A program made the translations under genes and the position numbers. The notes under the pieces are model-generated. The model did no database searches. It was not told where the DNA came from and was given only the letters and a program-made list of their open reading frames with translations. A DNA stretch of 64,000 bases, from the NCBI GenBank assembly GCA_963592135.1, contig CAVAVP010000035.1:1-64000 (forward strand). Reading direction: 5' to 3'. Of this stretch, positions 16,745-24,993 are shown one piece after another. Every line of letters starts with the position of its first letter. The first letter of the stretch is position 1. The DNA comes from UBA3700 sp963592135 (GTDB taxonomy: Bacteria > Bacillota > Clostridia > Christensenellales > UBA3700).

Positions 16745-17389
16745 ATGTTAAATCCAAGTGAAAATTTATTTGTGTTTGATCATCCACTCATTAAACACAA
16801 GATTACAAAATTATGTGAAAAAACAACTAGTTCAAAAGATTTCCATGAAATAGTAGAAGAAATAGCAACTATTATGGGATATGAAGTATTAAAAGATTTA
16901 AAAACTAAAGATGTTATGATAGATGCTCCTATTTCAAGTTTCATGTCACCTGTTTTGGATGAAAACTTTACAATAGTTCCAATTCTTCGTGCAGGACTTG
17001 GTATGGTTGATGGATTAAGAAGTTTATATCCAAAAGCGAGGGTAGGACACATTGGTTTATACAGAGACGAAGAAACTCTATTACCACAAACATATTATTT
17101 TAAATTGCCAAAAGATGTTGCAGATGGTCCTGTTTTAGTAGTAGATCCAGCTCTTGCCACAGGAGGCTCAGCCGCAGCTGCTATTAATTACATAAAAGAA
17201 GCTGGTTGTAAAGATATTAGACTTTTATGTTTAATTGGCGCAACACAAGGTGTAAAGAAAGTTCATGAACAACATCCAGATGTTAAAATCTATTTAGCAA
17301 AATATGCAGATGCACCATTAAATGAACATGGATATATCGTTACTGCATTTGGTGATGCTGGCGATAGAATTATGGGAACATTTGACTAA
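16745..17389 (+). CDS. Uracil phosphoribosyltransferase paralogue with altered uracil loop
   Basis: A 214-residue UPRT homologue clearly related to the first copy (FDHPLIKHKITKL at the N-terminus, PRPP motif VDPALATGGSAAAA, C-terminal GDAGDRIMGT). In the C-terminal uracil-recognition loop the usual YI-P-G-L-GD is replaced by YIVTAFGD, losing the Pro-Gly pair. That may alter base specificity or activity. It faces away from pyrR-uraA-DUF523 across a 471-bp gap. A role in salvaging another base, or condition-specific expression, is possible. A strong terminator follows. Confidence 0.88.
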   Translation: MLNPSENLFVFDHPLIKHKITKLCEKTTSSKDFHEIVEEIATIMGYEVLKDLKTKDVMIDAPISSFMSPVLDENFTIVPILRAGLGMVDGLRSLYPKARVGHIGLYRDEETLLPQTYYFKLPKDVADGPVLVVDPALATGGSAAAAINYIKEAGCKDIRLLCLIGATQGVKKVHEQHPDVKIYLAKYADAPLNEHGYIVTAFGDAGDRIMGTFD

Positions 17390-17409
17390 AAAAAATAAAA
17401 GTAAATAAT

Positions 17410-17452
17410 ATACCTCCAAGATTTAATCTAAAAAACTTGGAGGTATTTTTTT
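17410..17452 (+). terminator. Terminator after the second upp
   Basis: ATACCTCCAAG (17410-17420) pairs perfectly with CTTGGAGGTAT (17436-17446), followed by a T-run to 17452. Confidence 0.9.
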
Positions 17453-17464
17453 CGTGTAAATGAA

Positions 17465-19081
17465 TTAGTATTTAGTGTGTTCCCATTTTCTTGCTAAATC
17501 ATTAATTTGATTTGCAAATTTTTCTTTTTCTTTATTTGGAATGTTTTCGCTATTTAAAACAATATTTTGTAAATACTTTAAAGATTCTGTTAACTTTTTA
17601 AATGTGTTATCTGATAGTGAAGGCTTAGAAGCTTTTACTTTTCTAACTCTAAGTACTTTTTCTTTGGATAAAGTATTTGTTTCTAAATCATATTCTTCTC
17701 CAAAATATGGCAATGTTGTTTTATAGCCAAGTTCATTTTCTATCTTTGCAGAAAGCATTTCCATTGCACGCTCTTGACCATGAACAATAAATATATTCTT
17801 TGGTGGAGTTTCAATGTTTTTAATCCATTTTATTAATTGTGTTCTGTCTGCGTGTGCAGAGGAATTTTCAAGAGTCATAATTCTTGCATTTACAGCAATT
17901 TCTTCATTATATAATGTAATTTTTCTTGCTCCTGACATTATTGCAAATCCTAGTGTTCCTGTTACTTGATAGCCAACAAATAGAATAGTACAATTTTCTT
18001 TCCATAGGTTGTGTTTTAAATGGTGTCTTATACGTCCAGCTTCACACATTCCTGATGCGGAAATAATAACACAAGGCTCAGTTTCCTCGTTTATTAATTT
18101 ACTATCGTCGCTCGTGATTGAAAGAACTAAATCAGGAAAAGATATAGGGTTAATGCCTTTTTGAACTAAAGCATATGCCTCATCATCATAATACGGTTTT
18201 CTAAGTTCTTCAAAAATATTAGTCGCTTCAATTGCAAGTGGACTATCTAAAAATACTTTAAAGTGAGGATATTGCTTTACAAGATTTTGTTCTTTTATTT
18301 GTCTTATAAAGTATAAAAGTTCTTGTGTTCTGCCAACGGCAAAAGAAGGAATTACTACATTGCCACCTACTGCAAATGTTTCTCTAAAGACATTTGCTAG
18401 TGTTGCAACAGGGTCGATTTTGGCTTCATGATCTCTGTCGCCATATGTTGATTCGACAACAAGATAGTCGGCTTTTTTAATAACTGAAGGATCGTTTATA
18501 ATAGGCTTACCATCATTTCCAATATCTCCAGAAAATACAATAGTTTTAGTTTCGCCGTTTTCCACATATTGTATCTCAATATGAGCGGAACCTATAATGT
18601 GACCAGCATCATAAAATGTTACCTTTATATTGCCATTATTGCCTAGGTAAAAAGGTTTTTCGTATTCGTGGCCTACAAAGTATTCCATTACGTTTTCTGC
18701 ATCTTCAATAGTGTATAAAGGTTCAGATAATTCTTCATTATTTCTTTGCGCCTTTCTATTTTTTGTTTCAGTTTCCATTTCTTGGATATGAGCCGCATCT
18801 TTAAGCATTATAGAACAAAGTTTTTGTGTTGCAGTTGTTGTGTGAATTTCCCCTTTAAAACCATTAGCACCAAGAAGAGGAAGCAACCCTGAGTGGTCAA
18901 TGTGGGCATGGGTAAGTAAAACATAGTCTATATCTGGTGGAAAAAAGGATAGAGTTTGTTTTTCAAATAAATCAGGACCTTGCGACATTCCGCAATCTAT
19001 AAGTATCTTTTTACCTAGTCCTTCAAGTAAAAAGCAACTTCCTGTTACTTGTCTCGCTGCACCTAAAAAAGATAATTTCAT
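17465..19081 (-). CDS. MBL-fold / beta-CASP ribonuclease (CPSF-like)
   Basis: A 538-residue metallo-beta-lactamase-fold RNase of the beta-CASP group, like Thermus TTHA0252. The metal-binding motif is LTHAHIDHSG (about 54-63), with further ligand motifs in DAGHIIGSAH and FSGDIGN. The beta-CASP domain contains GRTQELLYFIRQ, and the C-terminal RNA-specificity segment contains SSAHADR. It probably processes or decays RNA in the cytoplasm. The start at 19081 is preferred over an upstream in-frame ATG (19123) because AAGGAGG precedes it by six bases and the protein then starts MKLSFLGAARQVTGS like its relatives. It appears monocistronic. Confidence 0.9.
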   Translation of the reverse strand: MKLSFLGAARQVTGSCFLLEGLGKKILIDCGMSQGPDLFEKQTLSFFPPDIDYVLLTHAHIDHSGLLPLLGANGFKGEIHTTTATQKLCSIMLKDAAHIQEMETETKNRKAQRNNEELSEPLYTIEDAENVMEYFVGHEYEKPFYLGNNGNIKVTFYDAGHIIGSAHIEIQYVENGETKTIVFSGDIGNDGKPIINDPSVIKKADYLVVESTYGDRDHEAKIDPVATLANVFRETFAVGGNVVIPSFAVGRTQELLYFIRQIKEQNLVKQYPHFKVFLDSPLAIEATNIFEELRKPYYDDEAYALVQKGINPISFPDLVLSITSDDSKLINEETEPCVIISASGMCEAGRIRHHLKHNLWKENCTILFVGYQVTGTLGFAIMSGARKITLYNEEIAVNARIMTLENSSAHADRTQLIKWIKNIETPPKNIFIVHGQERAMEMLSAKIENELGYKTTLPYFGEEYDLETNTLSKEKVLRVRKVKASKPSLSDNTFKKLTESLKYLQNIVLNSENIPNKEKEKFANQINDLARKWEHTKY

Positions 19082-19187
19082 TAAAGCCTCCTTGCTTAAT
19101 TCTCCATTATTATAATAACACAATTGTCAATTAAAATGAGCGAGTTTCTTAATTTAAATAAAATTTTATAAAAGTGGCAAGTTAACT

Positions 19188-19216
19188 TTGCTTTATTTAA
19201 GAGGATATAGTATTAT
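19188..19216 (+). promoter_or_regulatory. Promoter of the transketolase gene
   Basis: TTGCTT (19188-19193), a 17-bp spacer and TATTAT (19211-19216), with a GCGGAGG ribosome site 13 bp further on. Confidence 0.65.
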
Positions 19217-19240
19217 TTTAAGTGTACGCGGAGGTACCTA

Positions 19241-21220
19241 ATGAGCAATCTACAAGATGTAATTAAAACAATTCGTGTTCTTTCAGCAGATGAAATAGAA
19301 AAAGCAAATTCTGGCCATCCAGGAACCCCTTTAGGAGTAGCACCACTTGTGGCAGAATTGTTTACTGAAGAATTAAATGTTAGTCCAAAAAATCCAAAAT
19401 TTTTTAATAGAGATAGATTTATTTTAAGTGCAGGACATGCTTCTTCAATGTTATATGCCGTATTGCATTTATGCGGATTTGATGTAACAAAAGAGGACTT
19501 AGCTAATTTTAGACAATTAGGATCAAGAACACCAGGACATCCTGAGATTAATGTAACAGCAGGAGTTGATTGTTCAACTGGACCGTTAGGCGCTGGTATT
19601 TCAAATGCAGTAGGTTTTGCTGTTGCAGAGAAAATTTTAGCAGCAAAATTTAATAAACCAGGTCTTAGTTTAGTAGATCATTATACATATGCTTTATGTG
19701 GCGATGGATGTATGATGGAAGGTATAGAAAATGAGGCTGCATCACTTGCAGGTACTTGGAAATTAGGTAAATTAATATTATTTTATGATTCAAATAGAAT
19801 AACAATAGAAGGAAGTACTGATATAGCATTTACCGAAGATGTTGCCAAAAGACATGAAGCACTTGGTTGGCAAGTTATAAAGGTTGGAAGCGTTGATGAT
19901 TTGGATTCTATTAGAAAGGCCATAAAAGAAGCAAAGAAAGAGACTAATAAACCTTCGTTAATTATAGTAGAGTCTCATATTGGTTTTGGTTCACCAAAAG
20001 TAGATAGTGCGGCATCTCATGGAGCCCCACTAGGAGCAGACGCAATGAAGGAATTTAAGAAAAATATGGATTGGGCATTGGATCCATTTGAAATTCCTGA
20101 ATCAGTAAAAGATTTAGCTTCATTTATGATAAACAAAGGTGAAAAACTAGAAGAAGAATGGAATAAGTTAAATAAAGAATATAAAGAAAAATATCCAGAA
20201 GAATATGAAGAGTTTATTTCATGGATTGAAAAGAAAAATGTAGAAGCAGCATTAAAAGATTCAAGCCTATTTAATGTTAATAAAGATGCTAAAGCATCAA
20301 GAAATTATTGTGGAGAAACATTAGCGACACTAGATAAGTTAATTCCAAATATTGCAATAGGTTCTGCTGATTTAGGCCCATCAAATTGTACAGTTATAAA
20401 GGGGAAAGAGTTCTTCTCTTCAGAAAATCCTACAGGAACAGAATTCCATTTTGGCGTTAGAGAACATGCTATGGGTGGTATTTGTAATGGTATGGCACTA
20501 CATGGTGGATTGGTTCCGATGTGTGCTACATTCTTTGTTTTCTCAGATTATATGAAATATTCAATAAGAATGAGTGCAATGATGAAACTTCCAGTAACCT
20601 ATATATTCTCACACGACTCAATAGCAGTAGGAGAAGATGGACCTACACATCAACCTATTGAACAATTAGCAGCAATAAGATCGATTCCAGATATTGATGT
20701 ATATAGACCAAGTGATGCTCTAGAGGTTGCTGTAGCATTTACTCACGCATTAAAGAAAGAAGGTCCAACTGCAATTATAACATCACGTCAAAAATTAATT
20801 GCGCATAATATGTCAACAAAAGAAGGTGCCGAGAAAGGTGGATATGTTTTGAGTAATGGGTATAAAGAGGTTCCAGATGTTATACTAATTTCTTCAGGAT
20901 CTGAGGTTGGAACATGTGTTCAAGCACAAGAAGTATTGAAAAATAAAGGAATTTCTGCAAGAGTAGTGTCTATGCCTTGTATGGAAGTTTTTGATAGACA
21001 AGATAAAGAATATAGAGAGAGTGTTCTTCCAAAGTCAATTAGAGCAAGAGTTGCAGTTGAAGCTGCATCTAGTATGCCTTGGGGTAAATATGTAGGCCTA
21101 GATGGCGCTTATGTATGTAAAGATACATTTGGAACATCGGCTCCATTTGCTAAACTTTTTGATTATTATGGATTTACCGCTGAAAACATTGCAAATGTTG
21201 CAGAAAACTTAATTAAATAG
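19241..21220 (+). CDS. tkt: Transketolase
   Basis: This 659-residue single-chain transketolase moves two-carbon units between sugar phosphates in the non-oxidative pentose phosphate pathway, with thiamine diphosphate and Mg2+. The N-terminal part has SGHPGTPLG, SAGHASSMLYA and the TPP motif LCGDGCMMEGIENEAA (about 154-169). The Pyr domain shows GVREHAMGGICNG with the catalytic Glu near 408. HDSIAVGEDGPTHQP is a phosphate/sugar-site segment. The length equals the family norm. It has its own promoter and is followed by a bidirectional terminator. Confidence 0.97.
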   Translation: MSNLQDVIKTIRVLSADEIEKANSGHPGTPLGVAPLVAELFTEELNVSPKNPKFFNRDRFILSAGHASSMLYAVLHLCGFDVTKEDLANFRQLGSRTPGHPEINVTAGVDCSTGPLGAGISNAVGFAVAEKILAAKFNKPGLSLVDHYTYALCGDGCMMEGIENEAASLAGTWKLGKLILFYDSNRITIEGSTDIAFTEDVAKRHEALGWQVIKVGSVDDLDSIRKAIKEAKKETNKPSLIIVESHIGFGSPKVDSAASHGAPLGADAMKEFKKNMDWALDPFEIPESVKDLASFMINKGEKLEEEWNKLNKEYKEKYPEEYEEFISWIEKKNVEAALKDSSLFNVNKDAKASRNYCGETLATLDKLIPNIAIGSADLGPSNCTVIKGKEFFSSENPTGTEFHFGVREHAMGGICNGMALHGGLVPMCATFFVFSDYMKYSIRMSAMMKLPVTYIFSHDSIAVGEDGPTHQPIEQLAAIRSIPDIDVYRPSDALEVAVAFTHALKKEGPTAIITSRQKLIAHNMSTKEGAEKGGYVLSNGYKEVPDVILISSGSEVGTCVQAQEVLKNKGISARVVSMPCMEVFDRQDKEYRESVLPKSIRARVAVEAASSMPWGKYVGLDGAYVCKDTFGTSAPFAKLFDYYGFTAENIANVAENLIK

Positions 21221-21235
21221 AAAAAAGAAAAGTAT

Positions 21236-21274
21236 AAAAAAATTGGAAGCAGTTTATGCTTCCAATTTTTATTT
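21236..21274. terminator. Bidirectional terminator between tkt and dut
   Basis: AATTGGAAGCA (21241-21251) pairs with TGCTTCCAATT (21257-21267), with an A-run on the left and T-run on the right, serving both convergent genes. Confidence 0.9.
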
Positions 21275-21284
21275 TAAAGATAAA

Positions 21285-21791
21285 TTATTTACTAGTTGAA
21301 CCAAAACCGCCATCACGAATGCCAGTTGTATCATCATCATAGGTTATTCCGTATTCAACAAAAATACCTTGTATTAATCCTTGTCCTTGAGGAACAGATA
21401 AAACCTTATTTTCATTAGAATCATTTGTGATTTTAGTAAATATGTGACCTTCGTTAGAAGAATTGTAATAATCTCCATCAATAATACCAACAGTGTTGTT
21501 TAACTGCATTCTAAATTTGAATCCAAGGCCAGATCTTGGGTAACATTTTAAAACCCAACCTGAGTCAATTTTAACTCTAATTCCAGTTGGAACCTTTATA
21601 GTTTCGCCCGGATTTAATTTTATGTCTAAAGGCGCAAAGAAATCATAACCCGCAGAGTCTACTGTTGCACGTTTTGGTAACTTAATTGAATCGTAAATCT
21701 CTTGAATGTTTTGAGTAGGTCCAAAAGTATCTTCCCAATCCTTTTTAAATTGTTCAAAAGAAACTTTATAAAATTGTCCAACTTTTTTCAT
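21285..21791 (-). CDS. dut: dUTP diphosphatase
   Basis: This enzyme hydrolyses dUTP to dUMP, keeping uracil out of DNA and supplying thymidylate synthesis. The trimeric dUTPase motifs are present in order: DSAGYDFFA (motif 1), PRSGLG (motif 2), GIIDGDYYNS (motif 3, with G where S is usual), PQGQGLIQGIF (motif 4) and RDGGFGSTS (motif 5, usually RGSGGFGST). At 168 residues it has an N-terminal extension and a loop insertion, as in the YncF/phage-like Bacillus forms. It is monocistronic; the ATG follows a GAGG site. Confidence 0.94.
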   Translation of the reverse strand: MKKVGQFYKVSFEQFKKDWEDTFGPTQNIQEIYDSIKLPKRATVDSAGYDFFAPLDIKLNPGETIKVPTGIRVKIDSGWVLKCYPRSGLGFKFRMQLNNTVGIIDGDYYNSSNEGHIFTKITNDSNENKVLSVPQGQGLIQGIFVEYGITYDDDTTGIRDGGFGSTSK

Positions 21792-21962
21792 AAAAACCTC
21801 ACTTTTTTATTATTTATACTATAAAAAATCTTATTCGATATTAAGAAAAAAAGCAATAAAAATAAAAAACGAAATAAAAACCAAAAATAGAAAGTATATT
21901 TTGAATAATTGCTGAAATAATTGAGAATATAAATTATAATAGGTATATATAAGAGGTAAATT

Positions 21963-23573
21963 ATGAAGAGAAATGGAATGTGCCCAATATGTTATATTAA
22001 ACAATTTTTAGGGTTTAAAAAAAGAATTTCTAAATTAGAAATAAAAGAAGATTATAGAAATGATATTTGTCCAACACCTCCGATGGGATGGTCATCTTGG
22101 AATACATTTAGAAATGAGATTAGTGAAGATTTAATGTTAGAAACCGGCAAGGCTATGATAGATAAGGGGCTTGTTGATGCGGGATATAAATATTTAAATT
22201 TAGATGATTGTTGGCACTCGTCTTTAAGAGACGAAGATGGAAGGTTACAAGGGGATTTAGTAAGATTTAAAAATGGGATTCCTTATCTTGTAGAGAAACT
22301 AAATGAAATGGGATTAAAAGTAGGTATATATTCTTCAAACGGAGTTTATACTTGTGAAGATTTGCCTGCTTCTTTAGGCCATGAATGGATAGATGCCCAA
22401 ACTTTTGCTGATTGGGGAATAGAATATTTTAAATATGATTATTGTCATCATTCAGTAAAAACAAAATATGCCCCACTTATTCAAAGCATAGACATTTTAA
22501 AAGATGAATATTCACAAAAAATAGAATGTATTTCAGCTAAGTTAGAAGGACTTGCAAAATTTATGATAGACAATAAGTCAGAGTGCAAAAAACATATTGC
22601 AGGATTAGATGCTGGTTTAGGTTCTGCTATGTTTGATAATGTATATGCACCTAATGACGGAGAGTATATTTTAACAATAAAAATAAGAAAAAAGGGAAAT
22701 TATGAAAAATTCTTACAAGTAGAAGTTAATGAAAACGATTTTTATTTTATAGATTTTCCACCACAAAAGCCATTTAATAATACGGCAAGATTCCAACAAA
22801 AAATAAAATTAAAAAAAGGAATTAATACGATTAAACTTTCAAATCCTATAGCAAATAGAGCAGATGGGGCTTTTTATCAATACTATAATATGGGCCAAAT
22901 GTTAAAGAAGGCAACAATAAATAAAAAACCTATAGTTTACTCTATATGTGAATGGGGCTTTAATAATCCTTGTGAGTGGGGATCAAAAGCTGGAAATTTA
23001 TGGAGAACAACTCCAGATATAAGACCTATATGGCTATGGATTAAAATTTTATACGATAGAACAGTTATAAGATATAAATATGCATCAAAAGGTTCATATA
23101 ATGATCCAGATATGCTAGAGGTTGGGAATGGTAAACTTTCTTTAAATCAAAATAGAGCACATTTTTCTTTATGGTGTATGATGAATGCTCCCTTAATTTT
23201 AGGAAATGATTTAAGAAAGATGCCACAAAGTGTATTAGATATAGTTACAAATAAAGATTTAATAGCAATAAATCAAGATCCTTTAGGAAAACCATGCAAG
23301 AGAATTCATAGAGGATTTGTCGATGTGCTTGCAAAGCCTTTAAGTGATGGAACAACCGCTATATGTTTCTTTAATAGAGGGGGTATTTCTAAGAAAAAAA
23401 CGATACAACTTGACGAATTAGCAAAAGACTTATATATAGAGTTTAAATTGGCACCAAAGTATGAAATAAAAGAACTATGGAGTGGAGAAACGGACACTAT
23501 AGTTAATACCCTATCTTGCTCGCTTGCAGGCAATAGCGTAAAAGTATATATAGTAAAGGGTTGCGAAAAATAA
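21963..23573 (+). CDS. Glycoside hydrolase family 27 alpha-galactosidase with inserted beta-domain
   Basis: The enzyme releases terminal alpha-galactose from oligosaccharides or galactolipids. GH27 signatures are PPMGWSSWNTF at about 40, YLNLDDCWH at about 77, nucleophile D159 in FKYDYC, and probable acid/base D352 in WRTTPDIRP, followed by NDPDMLEVGN. The two catalytic residues are about 193 apart, against roughly 60 in the human enzyme. The extra 130 or so residues (about 180-310) look like a carbohydrate-binding-type beta-sandwich (DGEYILTIKIRKKGNYE). No signal peptide is present. The first 40 residues include an odd MCPICY segment. TATAAT at 21935-21940 and AAGAGG precede the ATG. Confidence 0.92.
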   Translation: MKRNGMCPICYIKQFLGFKKRISKLEIKEDYRNDICPTPPMGWSSWNTFRNEISEDLMLETGKAMIDKGLVDAGYKYLNLDDCWHSSLRDEDGRLQGDLVRFKNGIPYLVEKLNEMGLKVGIYSSNGVYTCEDLPASLGHEWIDAQTFADWGIEYFKYDYCHHSVKTKYAPLIQSIDILKDEYSQKIECISAKLEGLAKFMIDNKSECKKHIAGLDAGLGSAMFDNVYAPNDGEYILTIKIRKKGNYEKFLQVEVNENDFYFIDFPPQKPFNNTARFQQKIKLKKGINTIKLSNPIANRADGAFYQYYNMGQMLKKATINKKPIVYSICEWGFNNPCEWGSKAGNLWRTTPDIRPIWLWIKILYDRTVIRYKYASKGSYNDPDMLEVGNGKLSLNQNRAHFSLWCMMNAPLILGNDLRKMPQSVLDIVTNKDLIAINQDPLGKPCKRIHRGFVDVLAKPLSDGTTAICFFNRGGISKKKTIQLDELAKDLYIEFKLAPKYEIKELWSGETDTIVNTLSCSLAGNSVKVYIVKGCEK

Positions 23574-23590
23574 AAAGTTGTTGGTATAAT
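23561..23590 (+). promoter_or_regulatory. Promoter of the DUF4430-ECF unit
   Basis: TTGCGA (23561-23566), an 18-bp spacer and TATAAT (23585-23590). TTGCGA overlaps the end of the alpha-galactosidase gene. Transcription from here gives a leader of about 225 nt. Confidence 0.65.
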
Positions 23591-23596
23591 AACTTG

Positions 23597-23823
23597 AACA
23601 ATTATATAGAGATTAAGAGGTTGTCAGTAGAGTGTGAAGTATTAAGGGTTTTAGCCCCTTGCGACCAATTAAAAGATTCAGTGTAGCTAACTATGCTTTT
23701 TCTCTTGTTATTTCCCCTTAATCAATTTCTTTTTTGGGGATGATTAATAGAATTAAGAGCCATTTTCCTTAAAAAAGAAGATGGCTATTTTAATTGGAAA
23801 AGAAAAAAGGAGAAAAAGGAAAG
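23597..23823 (+). promoter_or_regulatory. Structured leader RNA of unknown class before the DUF4430-ECF genes
   Basis: The leader can form a three-way-junction-like fold. AAGAG (23615-23619) pairs with CTCTT (23702-23706); GGTTGT (23619-23624) with GCGACC (23661-23666), enclosing AAGGG/CCCTT (23644-23660); and GTGTAG (23681-23686) with CTATGC (23691-23696). GATTAAG (23611-23617) can alternatively pair with CTTAATC (23717-23723), which itself can pair with TGATTAA (23741-23747). A last hairpin AGCCAT/ATGGCT (23758-23786) lies before the ribosome site. This mutually exclusive pairing suggests a switch. I see no match to the cobalamin, TPP, FMN, preQ1 or T-box consensus. Confidence 0.5.
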
Positions 23824-24303
23824 ATGAAGAAATTTTCAAAAATTTTAGTAATTACACTTTTAGTAATTATGCTTGTTACATGCTTCTTTGCATGTAATGA
23901 AAACAAAGAAGAATTAACAAATTCTGTAACAATAGTTTTATCAGACCCAGTAAATAATGCTGGTATAAAGGAATATGTAATAGATCTTGATGATTCTAAT
24001 TTAACAACAAGTAATAAAGTTTGTGATTTATTAGATTATGTAAAATCTTTAAGCAGTGACAATAAAAATCACATAGACTATACGGCAACAGGTGGATATA
24101 TGACAACTATTGGCAACTTAGTTCCTGGTGATAGATCTTATGTTGCATTATATACATCTATTGAAAAGGATAAGGATGTTTCAGAATATGCAATGCCAAG
24201 TAAAACTTATAATAACATAACAGTTTATTATTCAGGTTTTGGTATAAATGATATGTCACTTGAATCGGGTGCAGTATATTATTTTGAATTAACAACTTGG
24301 TAA
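23824..24303 (+). CDS. DUF4430-domain lipoprotein
   Basis: A 159-residue exported lipoprotein. The signal peptide reads KKFSKILVITLLVIML, ending in a VTCFFAC lipobox region. The mature part resembles DUF4430, a small beta-rich domain related to the C-terminal domain of cobalamin carriers such as intrinsic factor: SNKVCDLLDYVKSL, TGGYMTTIGNL and a final GAVYYFELTTW. The next gene, an ECF S component, starts at the base after its stop, so they likely act as a surface binding protein plus membrane substrate binder. The start at 23824 is chosen over an upstream in-frame ATG (23794) because it gives a clean signal peptide. Confidence 0.78.
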   Translation: MKKFSKILVITLLVIMLVTCFFACNENKEELTNSVTIVLSDPVNNAGIKEYVIDLDDSNLTTSNKVCDLLDYVKSLSSDNKNHIDYTATGGYMTTIGNLVPGDRSYVALYTSIEKDKDVSEYAMPSKTYNNITVYYSGFGINDMSLESGAVYYFELTTW

Positions 24304-24909
24304 TTGATTAAAACCCGCGCAAAACAAGTAGCACTAATTGCCATAATGGCAGCCTTAATAGAGGGAGGGAAATGGGCTCTTATGTCCCTTCCAAATATTG
24401 AGGTTGTCTCGCTGTTTTGCGCATCTTTTGGATATGCGTTTGGCCCACTTGGAATTATAGCTACATATATATTTGTAACAATTGAAGTTTTTGAATGGGG
24501 CTTTAATACATGGGTAATTTCTTATTATATATATTGGCCTTTGATTGCGGTTATATTTTCAATTCTAGGACGATTTAACAACAATAAGAGAATAATATCT
24601 ACAATTATAATATGTCTATTAACAGCATTTTTTGGAGTGTTAACAAGTGCTGTCGATACAGGAATTTTTACAGGCACAATAACATGGGAGAGATTTTCTA
24701 TTATGTATGTAAGAGGAATTTGGTTCTATGTTGTTCAATTTACATGCAATTTACTTTTATTTTTAACAGTTTATAAACCATTAACAGATTTTCTTGTTAA
24801 AAAAATTAAGCCTAAATTTTACTATACGAAAGATAAACTTTCAAAACAGGAAGTACTTGAGAGGTTTTCTGAGGATGGTTCAACTGAAATTACAGACAAT
24901 AATCAATAA
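24304..24909 (+). CDS. ECF transporter S component, substrate unknown
   Basis: A 201-residue membrane protein with about six helices, like the S (substrate-binding) subunits of energy-coupling factor vitamin importers. The N-terminus TRAKQVALIAIMAALIEGG matches the helix-1 alanine-rich segment that docks with EcfT. It starts with TTG directly after the preceding stop, has no clear ribosome site and is probably translationally coupled. The energising EcfA/EcfT module is not in this window and is presumably shared. Association with a DUF4430 lipoprotein hints at a cobalamin-like ligand, which is inference only. Confidence 0.75.
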   Translation: MIKTRAKQVALIAIMAALIEGGKWALMSLPNIEVVSLFCASFGYAFGPLGIIATYIFVTIEVFEWGFNTWVISYYIYWPLIAVIFSILGRFNNNKRIISTIIICLLTAFFGVLTSAVDTGIFTGTITWERFSIMYVRGIWFYVVQFTCNLLLFLTVYKPLTDFLVKKIKPKFYYTKDKLSKQEVLERFSEDGSTEITDNNQ

Positions 24910-24993
24910 TTTTTTACCTCTTGCAATGAAATATGTTGATAATGTATTATATTACTATATAAATAAAATAAAAATATATATGGAGTAAGAATT

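Noticed and set aside
23597..23823. Cobalamin riboswitch before the DUF4430-ECF genes
   Set aside because: I cannot find the conserved B12-box or core motifs; only the general presence of stems supports a switch.
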